Below are positions 5,962 to 14,908 of a stretch of DNA of 21,003 nt, one piece after another (the stretch's first letter is position 1; each line of letters opens with the position of its first letter). Position numbers and translations under genes: made by a program. Origin of the DNA: Desulfobulbaceae bacterium (lineage in GTDB: Bacteria; Desulfobacterota; Desulfobulbia; Desulfobulbales; Desulfobulbaceae); the NCBI GenBank assembly GCA_026990725.1, contig JALXCX010000027.1:8503-29505 (forward strand). The letters are read 5' to 3'. The notes below the pieces were generated by a model that worked only from the letters and a program-made list of their open reading frames with translations, searched no databases and was not told the DNA's origin.

Positions 5962-7972
5962 CAGACAACTCCAGTCTTTTCAAATCATTTATCCGGTCAC
6001 GAAGAGCGGCAGCTTCTTCAAAAGCAAGTTTCTCAGCAGCTGCCTGCATCTGCTGTTCAAGCACTTTTATTTCACTGTGAATTTCAGCAACTGAATGATA
6101 AATAATATCCGGCTCCGCTGCCTTAAGGGTTCCGGCATCGTCTGCATATCCTTCCCAGCCAGAGGCCTTGAGATGCTCGGTCATCGAGTCTTTAATCTCA
6201 GACTGAATGGTTTGGGGAACAATACCATGCTCTTTATTAAATGCCTTCTGGATTATTCGTCTGCGCCGGGTCTCATCAATGGTGAACTGCATGGATTTGG
6301 TTATTTTATCTGCATATAGAATAACCAGACCTTCCGCGTTCCGGGCAGCCCGGCCACAGGTCTGGACAAGAGAGCGCTCGGAACGCAGAAAACCCTCCTT
6401 GTCAGCATCTAAAATAGCGACAAGAGAAACTTCCGGAATATCAAGTCCTTCCCTTAACAAGTTAATGCCAACTAACACGTTATATTCGCCCCGTCGCAGA
6501 TCACGAATCAGTTCAACACGCTCAAGTGTTTTAATATCAGAATGCAGGTATCGTACATGAACACCAACATTTTCATAATACTCGGTCAAATCCTCTGCCA
6601 TGCGCTTTGTCAGGGTTGTCACAAGAACAGCCTCTCCGCGCTCCGTACAGTTACGGATTTCTTCCAGCAGGTCATCAACTTGCGTTGCTGCAGGCCTGAC
6701 CTCAATTCTCGGGTCCAGCAAGCCAGTTGGCCGAATTAACTGCTCAACAATATTATCCCCGCTGTGCTCGAGTTCATAAGGCCCCGGAGTGGCCGAAACA
6801 TAGACGGTCTGGTGAACACGCTTCTCAAATTCATCAAAACGTAATGGACGATTGTCCAAGGCCGAAGGAAGCCGAAAGCCGAAATTAACCAATGTTTTTT
6901 TACGGGCCCGGTCACCGTTATACATACCACCAATTTGTGGTATCCCGATATGAGATTCATCAATAATCATAATAAAGTCGTCAGGAAAATAATCGAGCAG
7001 GTTGGGGGGCGGCGCACCAGGCCGCTGGCCGGTGAGATGCCGGCTGTAGTTTTCAATGCCGTTGCAGTAGCCCAGTTCAGCGATCATCTCAAGGTCAAAC
7101 ATTGTCCGTTGATCAAGACGCTGCGCCTCTACAAGACGATTATCAGCGTATAATTCTTCAAGTCGCAGGCGGAGCTCCTCTTTAATTGTCCCCATTGCCC
7201 GGTGCAGGTTTTCCTGACTGGTGACAAAATGACTGGAAGGAAAAACCGTTATTTCCTCAACATCTTCAACCACAACACCACGCAAGGGATCGATTATGGA
7301 TATCGCCTCAACAGTATCACCAAAAAATTCCACTCGAACAGCACGATCCTCCTCATGTACCGGAAATATGTCAAGAACATCCCCCCGCACACGAAATGTG
7401 CCCCGGTGAAATGACAACTCATTGCGCTCGTACAGCATGAAGACCAGACGTCTCTGTACTTCCTCCATGGGATAGTCTTCATCAACCTGTAGAAAAAGAT
7501 GCATATTCTTGTACTCATCTGGTGAACCAAGGCCATAAATGCAGGAAACTGAGGCGATTATGAGCACATCGTTTCTGGTCAGCAGGGCGCGGGTGGCGGA
7601 ATGGCGCATTTTATCTATGGCGTCATTAATGGATGAATCTTTTTCTATATACGTATCAGAGGCAGGAATATAGGCCTCAGGCTGATAATAATCATAATAA
7701 GAAACAAAATATTCAACGGCATTTTCAGGAAAAAGCTCCCTGAACTCAGAAAAAAGCTGGGCGGCCAGGGTTTTATTGGGCGCAAGAATCAGGGCCGGCC
7801 TGTTGACCCGGGCAATGACCTGGGCCATGGTAAACGTCTTGCCAGAACCTGTCACCCCCAGCAAAACCTGATGGGGTGCCCCGGCCTCAAGCCCTTTGCA
7901 AATGCTGTCAATGGCTACAGGCTGATCACCTGAAGGGGTAAAGTCTGATACAAGTTTAAAATTGGTCTTCAT
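5954..7972 (-). CDS. uvrB: Excinuclease ABC subunit B
   Basis: Damage-verifying helicase-like subunit of UvrABC nucleotide excision repair. The 672-residue length is typical. Visible features are Walker A GVTGSGKTFTMA (39-50), the damage-binding beta-hairpin region around YYDYYQPEAYIP (about 92-103), helicase motif DESHIGIPQIGGMYNGDRAR, motif V/VI region LLREGLDIPEVSLV and QTCGRAARNAEG, and a C-terminal UVR domain (about 632-668, EQQMQAAAEKLAFEEAAALR) that contacts UvrC. The start MKTNFKLVSDFTPSGDQP matches the family, although no clear Shine-Dalgarno precedes it. A consensus -35 TTGACA lies upstream (8024-8019, minus strand) without a good -10. I see no obvious LexA-type palindrome. Confidence 0.97.
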   Translation of the reverse strand: MKTNFKLVSDFTPSGDQPVAIDSICKGLEAGAPHQVLLGVTGSGKTFTMAQVIARVNRPALILAPNKTLAAQLFSEFRELFPENAVEYFVSYYDYYQPEAYIPASDTYIEKDSSINDAIDKMRHSATRALLTRNDVLIIASVSCIYGLGSPDEYKNMHLFLQVDEDYPMEEVQRRLVFMLYERNELSFHRGTFRVRGDVLDIFPVHEEDRAVRVEFFGDTVEAISIIDPLRGVVVEDVEEITVFPSSHFVTSQENLHRAMGTIKEELRLRLEELYADNRLVEAQRLDQRTMFDLEMIAELGYCNGIENYSRHLTGQRPGAPPPNLLDYFPDDFIMIIDESHIGIPQIGGMYNGDRARKKTLVNFGFRLPSALDNRPLRFDEFEKRVHQTVYVSATPGPYELEHSGDNIVEQLIRPTGLLDPRIEVRPAATQVDDLLEEIRNCTERGEAVLVTTLTKRMAEDLTEYYENVGVHVRYLHSDIKTLERVELIRDLRRGEYNVLVGINLLREGLDIPEVSLVAILDADKEGFLRSERSLVQTCGRAARNAEGLVILYADKITKSMQFTIDETRRRRIIQKAFNKEHGIVPQTIQSEIKDSMTEHLKASGWEGYADDAGTLKAAEPDIIYHSVAEIHSEIKVLEQQMQAAAEKLAFEEAAALRDRINDLKRLELSVG

Positions 7973-8055
7973 AAATGAACATTTTTAAAGAAAAGTCAGA
8001 AACTACTCAAAGCCTGATTGTCAAACTGTAATCTACCCGCACATGAAAAAAAGGC

Positions 8056-8086
8056 AAAAAAAAACCCGCTGGAAAATCCAGCGGGT
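8056..8086 (-). terminator. Rho-independent terminator after lpxC
   Basis: A perfect 9-bp stem ACCCGCTGG / CCAGCGGGT (8064-8072 with 8078-8086) with a 5-base loop. Read on the minus strand it is followed by a run of about nine U (plus-strand A run 8056-8064). It lies 24 bases past the lpxC stop and separates lpxC from uvrB. Confidence 0.92.
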
Positions 8087-8109
8087 AAGATATTTTACGT
8101 AAAACGTAC

Positions 8110-9111
8110 TCAGGCAGCACACGCTGTTTGTCTGCCGGTTGCAATATCAGCACCTGAGACTATGAACGGGTTAACAGAATTTTGGTAATTATTTCGTGTT
8201 TTAATAACCTGATCAAAAAGTGAATCCCCGCGTTTACAGAACTTTACATACTCCCAGCAATCCGGACTTTCGGCTATGGCCTGCATTAATCCCTGATGTA
8301 GTGCATGACCAGACCTGTCGGCGATAACGTGACCAAGAACCGGACAACCCAAAAGGGCCAGATCGCCAATCAAATCCAGCACTTTATGCCGGATGAATTC
8401 ATCACCAAACCGCAGGCCGTCTTCATTTAAGACAGAACGTCCGTCCCAATGAATAGCAATAACATTTTCCAGAGTTCCGCCAAGGGCCAATCCGTTTGCC
8501 CATAGATGTTCAACCTGCTCTACGTATCCAAATGTTCGAGCCCTTGCTATCTCACGGGCAAACCGTTCCGGTGTTATGTCAATACTGTACTTCTGCTCAT
8601 TGATGAGATCATCGTCAAACTTAATGCGCCCGGTGACCTTAAAGCCGTTGTACGGTTCAATCCGGATTGACTTCTCGCCATGGTTGTATTCAACAGGGCT
8701 GGTAATACGAAGCACCTGCCGTAAAGCACGTTGTTTCTTGAGACCGCCACGTTTCAGCAAATGGACAAAAGGACCGGCGCTGCCATCCATAATGGGAACT
8801 TCATGTGAATCTATCTCGACCTCAGCATTGTCAATACCCGCACAACGAAGGGCTGCCAACAAATGTTCTGTTGTCGAAATACGATTTTCTCCATTCCCAA
8901 GAGTCGTTGCCAGCTGCGTATCTACAATTTGTTCCATTCGGGCTGGAATAGCCGGTCTGGATTCAAGATCACAGCGGTAAAAACATATACCCTTATTCTC
9001 GCCGGCAGGGTTAATTGTCAGATTAACGGTTCTTCCTGTATGTAAACCAACGCCGCAACAGCTCACAGAACGTTTTAAAGTATATTGATGTGGTTCAATC
9101 AAAGTAACCAT
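8110..9111 (-). CDS. lpxC: UDP-3-O-acyl-N-acetylglucosamine deacetylase
   Basis: Zinc-dependent deacetylase, the committed step of lipid A synthesis, cytosolic. The 333-residue protein carries the zinc ligands and catalytic groups of the family: STTEHLLAAL with His83, RHKVLDLIGDLALLG with His242 and Asp246, and SGHALH with His269. The start MVTLIEPHQYTLKRSVSCCG-VGLHTG fits the family; AGGA sits about 11 bases upstream in a very AT-rich leader. The C terminus runs about 30 residues beyond the usual end (about 305 in E. coli), finishing in GADIATGRQTACAA, a segment with no motif I recognise. The gene is monocistronic by position: 260 AT-rich bases separate it from lpxK upstream and a strong terminator follows. 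Confidence 0.97.
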   Translation of the reverse strand: MVTLIEPHQYTLKRSVSCCGVGLHTGRTVNLTINPAGENKGICFYRCDLESRPAIPARMEQIVDTQLATTLGNGENRISTTEHLLAALRCAGIDNAEVEIDSHEVPIMDGSAGPFVHLLKRGGLKKQRALRQVLRITSPVEYNHGEKSIRIEPYNGFKVTGRIKFDDDLINEQKYSIDITPERFAREIARARTFGYVEQVEHLWANGLALGGTLENVIAIHWDGRSVLNEDGLRFGDEFIRHKVLDLIGDLALLGCPVLGHVIADRSGHALHQGLMQAIAESPDCWEYVKFCKRGDSLFDQVIKTRNNYQNSVNPFIVSGADIATGRQTACAA

Positions 9112-9371
9112 ATATATAAAATCCTAAGAAATAAATTCAGTTGTTGCCCATGTTATGCAAAAAACAAGCCTAACAATATAACAAAAACGAATTGTTATTA
9201 TTTGAATTTATTTTAAAGCGTTAAATCAGTATATTGGAGATCATATTTAATTTAAAATATAACTTCAGTTTTCACCATGCATCCTGTGTCAAATAAAACA
9301 CACCTGCCGGGTTAAAAACAAATTGTGGCCTTTTCAACACACCTCAAAATCTACGGTCAATCCGGTATTAT

Positions 9372-10430
9372 TCAGGATATTTTACGTGGAAAAAATTCTA
9401 GAAGAAAACTATCAAGATCAGGATCGGGCAGAACGTCCATGCAGAGTGCATAAACAGGTAGCTTAAAATGAAAACCAGCCAGTTTCACCATATCTTTTTC
9501 CGTGCAGACCAGACAGGTGGCTGAAGCCCTGGAAGCCTTTTTCTCAATCATCTGCACCTCACTTTTTTTGTAGGCGTGATGATCAGCTAGTGCATAAAAA
9601 CCAGCCAAATCCAGTTTCAACGGTTCAAGTGAGTTCTGAAATCCCTCTGGGCGGGCAATCCCGCAGAAAGCAAAGCACCGTTTGCCTGCAAGTTCTGCAG
9701 GGTTAACACTCTCCCTGCGGCCGCCTCCTGTCAGGCGAACAATCCCGGCAACATTATACCCGTTTAAAAAAACAGGTTTAGCTGGAAATTTCTTTTGTAA
9801 AAGATCAGCAAACCTGACAGCCCGCTCTTTGTTCTGCTCATGTATATTACTTAAGACGAATCCGTGACAGCGCTCAAGAGCTTTCACAGGTTCACGAAGG
9901 TCGCCTCCCGGAAAAACGCGGGAATTACCAGCCAGTGAATCACCATTAAAAAGCACCAGGTCCAGATCACGCTGTATGGCCAGATGTTGAAATCCGTCAT
10001 CCAGAATCAAGGCATCAGCACCCATTTCTACAGCCTTTGCTGCTGGTAAACGCCGGACAACTCCTGTCAGAACAGGCACCTCGGGCAGGCTTTCAGCAAG
10101 CATACGCGGTTCATCACCTACGTAGACAGCATCCAGCAATAATGATTCACCATCTGAAACAACATTGACCCCTTCTTTTGTTGCGCCTCCGTACCCCCGG
10201 CTGATGATCGCAGGTTTATAGCCGTGTTTCTGCAGGAAAGTGGCAACATATTTCACCATCGGGGTTTTCCCGGTCCCACCCATGGTCAGATTGCCAATGG
10301 AAAGAACCGGAACGTCAAAAGAAGCTGCCCGAAAAATATTCCTGTGATAACACAATGCCCGCGCGCTCATCAGCCAGGAGTATAGAGGAGAAAAAGGCCG
10401 TCCCAGACTGTATAAAAATGCTCTTTTCAT
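9372..10430 (-). CDS. lpxK: Tetraacyldisaccharide 4'-kinase
   Basis: ATP-dependent kinase that phosphorylates the 4' position of the lipid A disaccharide at the inner membrane. It has an N-terminal amphipathic/hydrophobic segment (RPFSPLYSWLMSARALCY) followed by the P-loop GNLTMGGTGKTP (about 46-57), ISRGYGG, VGDEPRMLA, and ILDDGFQHLAIQRDLDLVLF with the family's DDGFQH motif. The start is uncertain. I chose ATG 10430 (352 residues), which has AGGAGAG 13 bases upstream. An in-frame ATG at 10475 adds 15 residues and a TTG at 10493 adds 21, but neither has a good ribosome binding site. It is divergent from livJ. Function is secure. Confidence 0.93.
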   Translation of the reverse strand: MKRAFLYSLGRPFSPLYSWLMSARALCYHRNIFRAASFDVPVLSIGNLTMGGTGKTPMVKYVATFLQKHGYKPAIISRGYGGATKEGVNVVSDGESLLLDAVYVGDEPRMLAESLPEVPVLTGVVRRLPAAKAVEMGADALILDDGFQHLAIQRDLDLVLFNGDSLAGNSRVFPGGDLREPVKALERCHGFVLSNIHEQNKERAVRFADLLQKKFPAKPVFLNGYNVAGIVRLTGGGRRESVNPAELAGKRCFAFCGIARPEGFQNSLEPLKLDLAGFYALADHHAYKKSEVQMIEKKASRASATCLVCTEKDMVKLAGFHFKLPVYALCMDVLPDPDLDSFLLEFFPRKIS

Positions 10431-10510
10431 GGATGCGATAATACTCTCCTTTCCAACAAGATCAAACCAATTCATCCCAAAAAAACAGACCAAATATTCC
10501 AGACAGAACC

Positions 10511-10561
10511 TTCATCTTTTTCTGTGCATTTTTTTTATAATAGGTTATGTACTGCAACATA
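10511..10561 (+). promoter_or_regulatory. Candidate livJ promoter
   Basis: A consensus -10 TATAAT lies at 10536-10541 after a T-rich run; the best upstream match to a -35 is weak (TTCATC at 10511, 19-base spacer). A small inverted repeat TATGT/ACATA (10546-10550, 10557-10561) follows immediately and could be an operator. This would give livJ a leader of about 70 bases. Only the -10 is convincing. Confidence 0.3.
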
Positions 10562-10616
10562 GACGAGAATAATAAAGTATTCACCCAAAACACAATAAGT
10601 TCAAGGAGGAACACAA

Positions 10617-11741
10617 GTGAATTTTTCTGCTAAAATGTTTTCACTTCTCTCTGCAGTGGCCATCACAGCTGCATTCTCAACAGCGGCATTTGCCGGAGAC
10701 CCTATTAAAATTGGTGTAGCAGGCGCTCACAGTGGCGACCTGGCCTCTTACGGACTGCCGACAGTCAAAGCTGCGGAACTGGTCGTTAAACACATTAATG
10801 AAAAAGGCGGAATCAACGGTTCAAAAGTTGAACTGATGATTGAAGATGATGTCTGTAAGCCGGAAGTCGCAACCAATACAGCGACCAAACTGGTTTCCGG
10901 TGGCGTTAATGCTGTTATCGGTCACATCTGTTCCGGAGCAACCAAAGCAGCTTTGCCCATATACCGCGAGGCAAATATTATCCTTATGTCTCCCTCAGCC
11001 ACAAATCCTGCTCTGACTCAGAGCGGTGATTACCCTAATTTCTACCGGACCATCGCTTCAGATGATGCCCAGGCCCGGGCCGAGGTTGATTTTGCGGTAA
11101 ATACTTTAAAGGCTAAAAAGATTGCTGTTATCCACGATAAAGGTGATTACGGCAAGGGCCTTGCTGAATTTGCAAAAAAATTCATCGAAGAAGGGGCAAT
11201 TGCCGAAGTTGTTCTGTACGAAGGTGTGACACCAGGTGCCGTTGATTACTCCGCTGTGGTGCAGAAAATTAAACGTACCCGGGCTGATGCTGTTATTTTT
11301 GGCGGATATCATCCTGAAGCATCAAAAATTGTTACCCAGATGCGAAAGAAAAAAATGACTACCGTCTTTATTTCAGATGACGGTGTAAAAGATGACACCT
11401 TTATCAAGGTTGCAGGCAAGTACGCTGAAGGCGTCTACGCAACAGGACCAGCTGATGTATCAAAGAATCCGATCACCAAGCAGTACCGTGAAGAACACAT
11501 GAAAGTTTATGGTTCCGAGCCGGGTGCTTTTTTTGATAACGCTGTTGCCGCAGCTCTTGCTTTAACCAATGCCATTGAAAAAGCAGGCTCTACTGATTCC
11601 AAGGCCATTGCCAATGTCCTTCATACCCAGATTGCCCAGACACCGTTTGGCGAAATTATGTTTGACAAAAAAGGCGACGCTATTGGCGTAGGATTTTCCA
11701 TGTACCAGGTCAAGGACGGGAAATATATCCAGGTTAAATAA
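10617..11741 (+). CDS. livJ: Branched-chain amino acid ABC transporter, periplasmic binding protein
   Basis: Periplasmic receptor of a LIV-type importer for leucine, isoleucine, valine or similar amino acids. It starts with GTG 10617, seven bases after a perfect AAGGAGG (10603-10609). The 374-residue precursor has a signal peptide (about 1-26, ending AAFA) and then GDPIKIGVAGAHSGDLASYG, the start of a type I periplasmic binding fold. DDVCKP and GHICSG place two cysteines where E. coli LivJ has its disulfide, and LMSPSATNPALT is the conserved ligand-pocket stretch. The strong ribosome binding site and the terminator right after the gene suggest the receptor is made in excess over the membrane components. 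Substrate specificity is not readable from sequence. Confidence 0.93.
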   Translation: MNFSAKMFSLLSAVAITAAFSTAAFAGDPIKIGVAGAHSGDLASYGLPTVKAAELVVKHINEKGGINGSKVELMIEDDVCKPEVATNTATKLVSGGVNAVIGHICSGATKAALPIYREANIILMSPSATNPALTQSGDYPNFYRTIASDDAQARAEVDFAVNTLKAKKIAVIHDKGDYGKGLAEFAKKFIEEGAIAEVVLYEGVTPGAVDYSAVVQKIKRTRADAVIFGGYHPEASKIVTQMRKKKMTTVFISDDGVKDDTFIKVAGKYAEGVYATGPADVSKNPITKQYREEHMKVYGSEPGAFFDNAVAAALALTNAIEKAGSTDSKAIANVLHTQIAQTPFGEIMFDKKGDAIGVGFSMYQVKDGKYIQVK

Positions 11742-11764
11742 CTCGATATATTTCAATTGCATCC

Positions 11765-11810
11765 AAGAATGCCCGGAACCGGCCCCTAAGGTTCCGGGCA
11801 TTCTTGTTTT
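11765..11810 (+). terminator. Intergenic terminator/attenuator between livJ and livH
   Basis: A perfect 16-bp stem (11765-11780 with 11790-11805, core GCCCGGAACC / GGTTCCGGGC), loop GGCCCCTAA, then GTTTT. It begins 23 bases after the livJ stop. The short U-run suggests partial termination or mRNA 3'-end protection, a usual way to make more binding protein than permease. Confidence 0.8.
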
Positions 11811-11837
11811 CCCTGCACAGGAAAAACGCATCCGCAA

Positions 11838-11887
11838 ACAAATGATTGGGCAATGGATGGCATAATCATTTGTCATAATTTGTCATA
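11838..11887 (+). repeat. Inverted plus tandem repeats upstream of livH
   Basis: A perfect 10-base inverted repeat ACAAATGATT (11838-11847) / AATCATTTGT (11864-11873) with a 16-base spacer overlaps a 10-base tandem repeat ATTTGTCATA (11868-11877 and 11878-11887). It lies between the livJ terminator and the livH start. It may be an operator, a second promoter region or an RNA stem-loop. Nothing else explains this AT-rich stretch. Confidence 0.6.
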
Positions 11888-11916
11888 ATAACAGAAACAA
11901 ACAAGTCGTACTGCCC

Positions 11917-12819
11917 ATGGAATATTTTATCGAGCTGTTTTTCAGCGGACTGACCCGTGGTTCAATTTATGCCCTGATTGCCCTTGGTTATACAATGGTC
12001 TACGGCATTATCGGCCTGATCAACTTTGCCCACGGCGAGATTTACATGATTGGCGCATTCACAGCCTTTATTGTTGCCACAGTTCTCTCTATTATGGGAT
12101 TTCCCATACTGGCAATTTTTGTCATTGCTGCAGTTGCGGCGGCTGTCTGGTCCAGCGCGTACGGGTATACAGTAGAAAAGCTGGCCTACAAACCATTGCG
12201 TAACGCGCCCCGGCTCTCACCGCTTATTTCTGCTATCGGGATGTCCATTTTTTTGCAAAACTATGTTCTCCTGGCACAAACTTCAGATTTTCTGCCTTTT
12301 CCACAGCTTATACCAGATTTTCCTTTCATGGATTCCATGGCAGGTGTCATAGGTTCTTCTGATCTTGTTATCCTGCTCACAACAGCCGTGGCCATGATTC
12401 TGCTCACCTGGCTTATAAAGTTTACCCGTATTGGCAAGGCCATGCGGGCCACGGCACAGGATCAAAAGATGGCAATGCTTGTTGGCATCAATGTGGACTA
12501 TGTAATTTCGGCAACCTTTATCATAGGCTCCTCTCTTGCGGCTGTAGGCGGGTTATTGATTGCCTCTCATGTGGGGCAGATTAATTTCTTTATTGGTTTT
12601 ATCGCAGGAATAAAGGCCTTCACTGCGGCTGTTCTCGGCGGCATCGGCTCTATACCAGGAGCAGTGCTTGGCAGTTTTATTCTCGGCCTGACCGAGGCAT
12701 TTGCCACCGGATATGTCTCAAGCGACTACGAAGATGTTTTTGCCTTTTCCCTGCTGGTTCTGATCCTTATATTCAGGCCAGCAGGTTTACTGGGCAAGGC
12801 TTCAATTGAAAAAGTTTAA
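11917..12819 (+). CDS. livH: Branched-chain amino acid ABC transporter permease LivH
   Basis: Inner-membrane permease of the LIV importer, pairing with LivM. The 300-residue protein is almost wholly hydrophobic with about eight helices. It begins with the typical LivH stretch LFFSGLTRGSIYALIALGYT (about 8-27) and MVYGIIGLINFAHGEIYMIG, and carries RATAQDQKMAMLVGIN, the cytoplasmic loop that docks with the ATPases, then GGIGSIPGAVLGSFILGL. The Shine-Dalgarno is poor, and the gene is 175 bases from livJ, across a terminator and repeats, so its expression may differ from that of livJ. LivM follows after 15 bases. Confidence 0.95.
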   Translation: MEYFIELFFSGLTRGSIYALIALGYTMVYGIIGLINFAHGEIYMIGAFTAFIVATVLSIMGFPILAIFVIAAVAAAVWSSAYGYTVEKLAYKPLRNAPRLSPLISAIGMSIFLQNYVLLAQTSDFLPFPQLIPDFPFMDSMAGVIGSSDLVILLTTAVAMILLTWLIKFTRIGKAMRATAQDQKMAMLVGINVDYVISATFIIGSSLAAVGGLLIASHVGQINFFIGFIAGIKAFTAAVLGGIGSIPGAVLGSFILGLTEAFATGYVSSDYEDVFAFSLLVLILIFRPAGLLGKASIEKV

Positions 12820-12834
12820 CTTAACATCAAGATC

Positions 12835-14061
12835 ATGATCTCTTTAAAAGATCTCAAAAATGCGTTTCTTGTAGCGCTCTGGTTCGTCTTTCTCACCTTT
12901 CCTCTCATGGTGATCAAGGTCAACCCTTATGAGCGGACAATTATCTGGCGATGGCACAACATCTATTATGTTGCCGGCGCAAGTTTTGTTCTTTACCTTG
13001 TCAGCCGTCTGGTTTTGATTAACAAAGCCGCAAGGCAGGCCAGAAAAAAACGTCTTGGCATAGTAGACAAACCCAAGACCGACTGGCAGCAGCGGCTGCT
13101 CACGGAACCACGTCTTTTTCTTCCTGTTCTTGCTGTCATCATGACATTGCTCATTTTTTTCCCTCAGGTTTTATCTACATATCAGGTAAATATCATGATC
13201 ACCGCCCTCATGTATGTTGTTCTGGGGCTTGGTCTGAATATTGTTGTCGGCGTGGCTGGACTTCTTGATCTTGGATATGTGGCGTTTTATGCCGTGGGTG
13301 CTTACGCCTACGCGCTGCTGCATCTACATTTTGGTCTTGGTTTTTGGACAGTACTGCCCATTGGTGGACTATTGGCTGCAAGTTTTGGTATAATGCTTGG
13401 CTTTCCGGTACTCAGGCTTCGGGGTGATTATCTGGCCATTGTCACGCTGGGGTTTGGGGAAATTATTCGCTTAATCCTTGAGAACTGGAATGAGTTTTCC
13501 CACGGTCCCAGCGGCATTTCCAACATTCCACGCCCTGGTTTTTTTGGGATTGAGATGACACTGGACCAGTCAATCACCTATATGTATTACCTGATGATTG
13601 CTCTTGTCATCCTGACTATTTTTGTGGTTAACCGTCTACAGAACTCACGTATCGGGCGGGCATGGTTTGCCCTGCGTGAAGATGAAATTGCCTGTCAAGC
13701 CATGGGAATTGACAAAACAAAGACCAAGCTGACAGCCTTTGCCCTTGGTGCTTTCTGGGCCGGTATGGTGGGCGTGATTTTTGCTGCTAAAACAACTTTT
13801 GTCAACCCGGCTTCATTTACCTTTCTTGAATCGGCTATTATTCTCTGCATTGTCGTACTTGGAGGGATGGGGTCGATTATCGGGGTTATTATTGCCGCAT
13901 TAGTTCTTATGCTTCTTCCCGAATATTTAAGGGCATTCTCTGATTACCGGATGCTCGTTTTTGGAGCGACTCTTGTTATCATGATGGTCTTCCGGCCCCA
14001 GGGCATTATTTCCACAGTCAGACGAACCTATACCCTTGAGAAAAAACCGACAAACCGATGA
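12835..14061 (+). CDS. livM: Branched-chain amino acid ABC transporter permease LivM
   Basis: Second inner-membrane permease of the LIV importer. The 408-residue protein has a longer N-terminal region (helices at about 10-27 and 42-62 and a basic loop, KAARQARKKR) before the conserved permease core, like the E. coli-type LivM. Core signatures are LGLNIVVGVAGLLDLGYVAF, FPVLRLRGDYLAIVTLGFGE, the docking loop RIGRAWFALREDEIACQAMG and VLGGMGSIIG. The last four bases overlap the livG start (ATGA at 14058-14061). The Shine-Dalgarno is weak, and coupling to livH is likely given the 15-base gap. Confidence 0.95.
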   Translation: MISLKDLKNAFLVALWFVFLTFPLMVIKVNPYERTIIWRWHNIYYVAGASFVLYLVSRLVLINKAARQARKKRLGIVDKPKTDWQQRLLTEPRLFLPVLAVIMTLLIFFPQVLSTYQVNIMITALMYVVLGLGLNIVVGVAGLLDLGYVAFYAVGAYAYALLHLHFGLGFWTVLPIGGLLAASFGIMLGFPVLRLRGDYLAIVTLGFGEIIRLILENWNEFSHGPSGISNIPRPGFFGIEMTLDQSITYMYYLMIALVILTIFVVNRLQNSRIGRAWFALREDEIACQAMGIDKTKTKLTAFALGAFWAGMVGVIFAAKTTFVNPASFTFLESAIILCIVVLGGMGSIIGVIIAALVLMLLPEYLRAFSDYRMLVFGATLVIMMVFRPQGIISTVRRTYTLEKKPTNR

Positions 14062-14873
14062 GCGAGTTACTAAAAACAGATACGCCCATTTTAGAAATCA
14101 AAGGGCTGACCATGGACTTTGGTGGCATTAGAGCCTTAGATCATCTTGATTTACGGATCAGGCAGGGGCAAATTGTCGCCCTGATCGGCCCTAACGGAGC
14201 AGGAAAAACAACTTTTTTCAACTGCCTGACCGGAATTTATAAACCCTCGTCAGGAGATTTGCTGCTCACGCCCCCCGGTGAAACAACCCGCAGGCTTAAC
14301 GGATTAAAACCAAATCTTGTCACTCAGCAGGGGTTGGCCCGTACCTTTCAAAACATCCGTCTTTTCCCAAACATGACTGTTCTGGAAAATGTCATGATTG
14401 GCCGGCACTGCCGCACAAGGGCAAAAGTTTTAGGCGCAATCTTCCGTAATAAAAAAACAAGACAGGAAGAAGAGGAAATAGTTGCTCTTGCCTACGGTAT
14501 ATTAGAAAAAATCGGCCTTGCTGATATGGTCAATGAGTTTGCAAAAAATCTGCCATACGGTGCGCAGCGAAGACTGGAAATTGCCAGGGCTCTGGCAACG
14601 GAACCCAGCATTCTCCTTCTGGACGAACCTGCAGCCGGGATGAACCCGCAGGAGACTGCTGAGCTTGATAATCTCATCACAAATATCCGGGACGACGGAC
14701 TTTCAATTTTGCTTATTGAGCACGACATGAAACTGGTTATGAGCCTCTCAGACTACATTTTTGTCGTGGATTACGGCAAAAAAATAGCCGAGGGTACACC
14801 TGATGAAATCCGTAATAATCCGGCAGTCATCAAGGCGTATCTCGGTGATGACATCGAAGACACCCAAGCCTAA
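14058..14873 (+). CDS. livG: Branched-chain amino acid ABC transporter ATPase LivG
   Basis: Cytoplasmic ATPase of the LIV importer. The 271-residue protein contains Walker A GPNGAGKTTFFN, the LivG-type Q-loop region ARTFQNIRLFPNMTVLENVM, the divergent signature NLPYGAQRRLEIARAL, Walker B ILLLDEPAAGMNPQE and H-loop LLIEHDMKLVMSL. The insert after the Walker A region and the LPYGAQRR signature separate LivG from LivF. The start overlaps livM by four bases, implying translational coupling. LivG and LivF form the heterodimeric engine beneath LivHM. Confidence 0.95.
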   Translation: MSELLKTDTPILEIKGLTMDFGGIRALDHLDLRIRQGQIVALIGPNGAGKTTFFNCLTGIYKPSSGDLLLTPPGETTRRLNGLKPNLVTQQGLARTFQNIRLFPNMTVLENVMIGRHCRTRAKVLGAIFRNKKTRQEEEEIVALAYGILEKIGLADMVNEFAKNLPYGAQRRLEIARALATEPSILLLDEPAAGMNPQETAELDNLITNIRDDGLSILLIEHDMKLVMSLSDYIFVVDYGKKIAEGTPDEIRNNPAVIKAYLGDDIEDTQA

Positions 14874-14908
14874 GAATGCATTATTAACAAGCCATAAAGA
14901 CAAGAGAA

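Noticed and set aside
7996..8024. uvrB promoter
   Set aside because: The -35 TTGACA (minus strand) is perfect, but no acceptable -10 occurs at 15-19 bases, so I did not list it as a feature.
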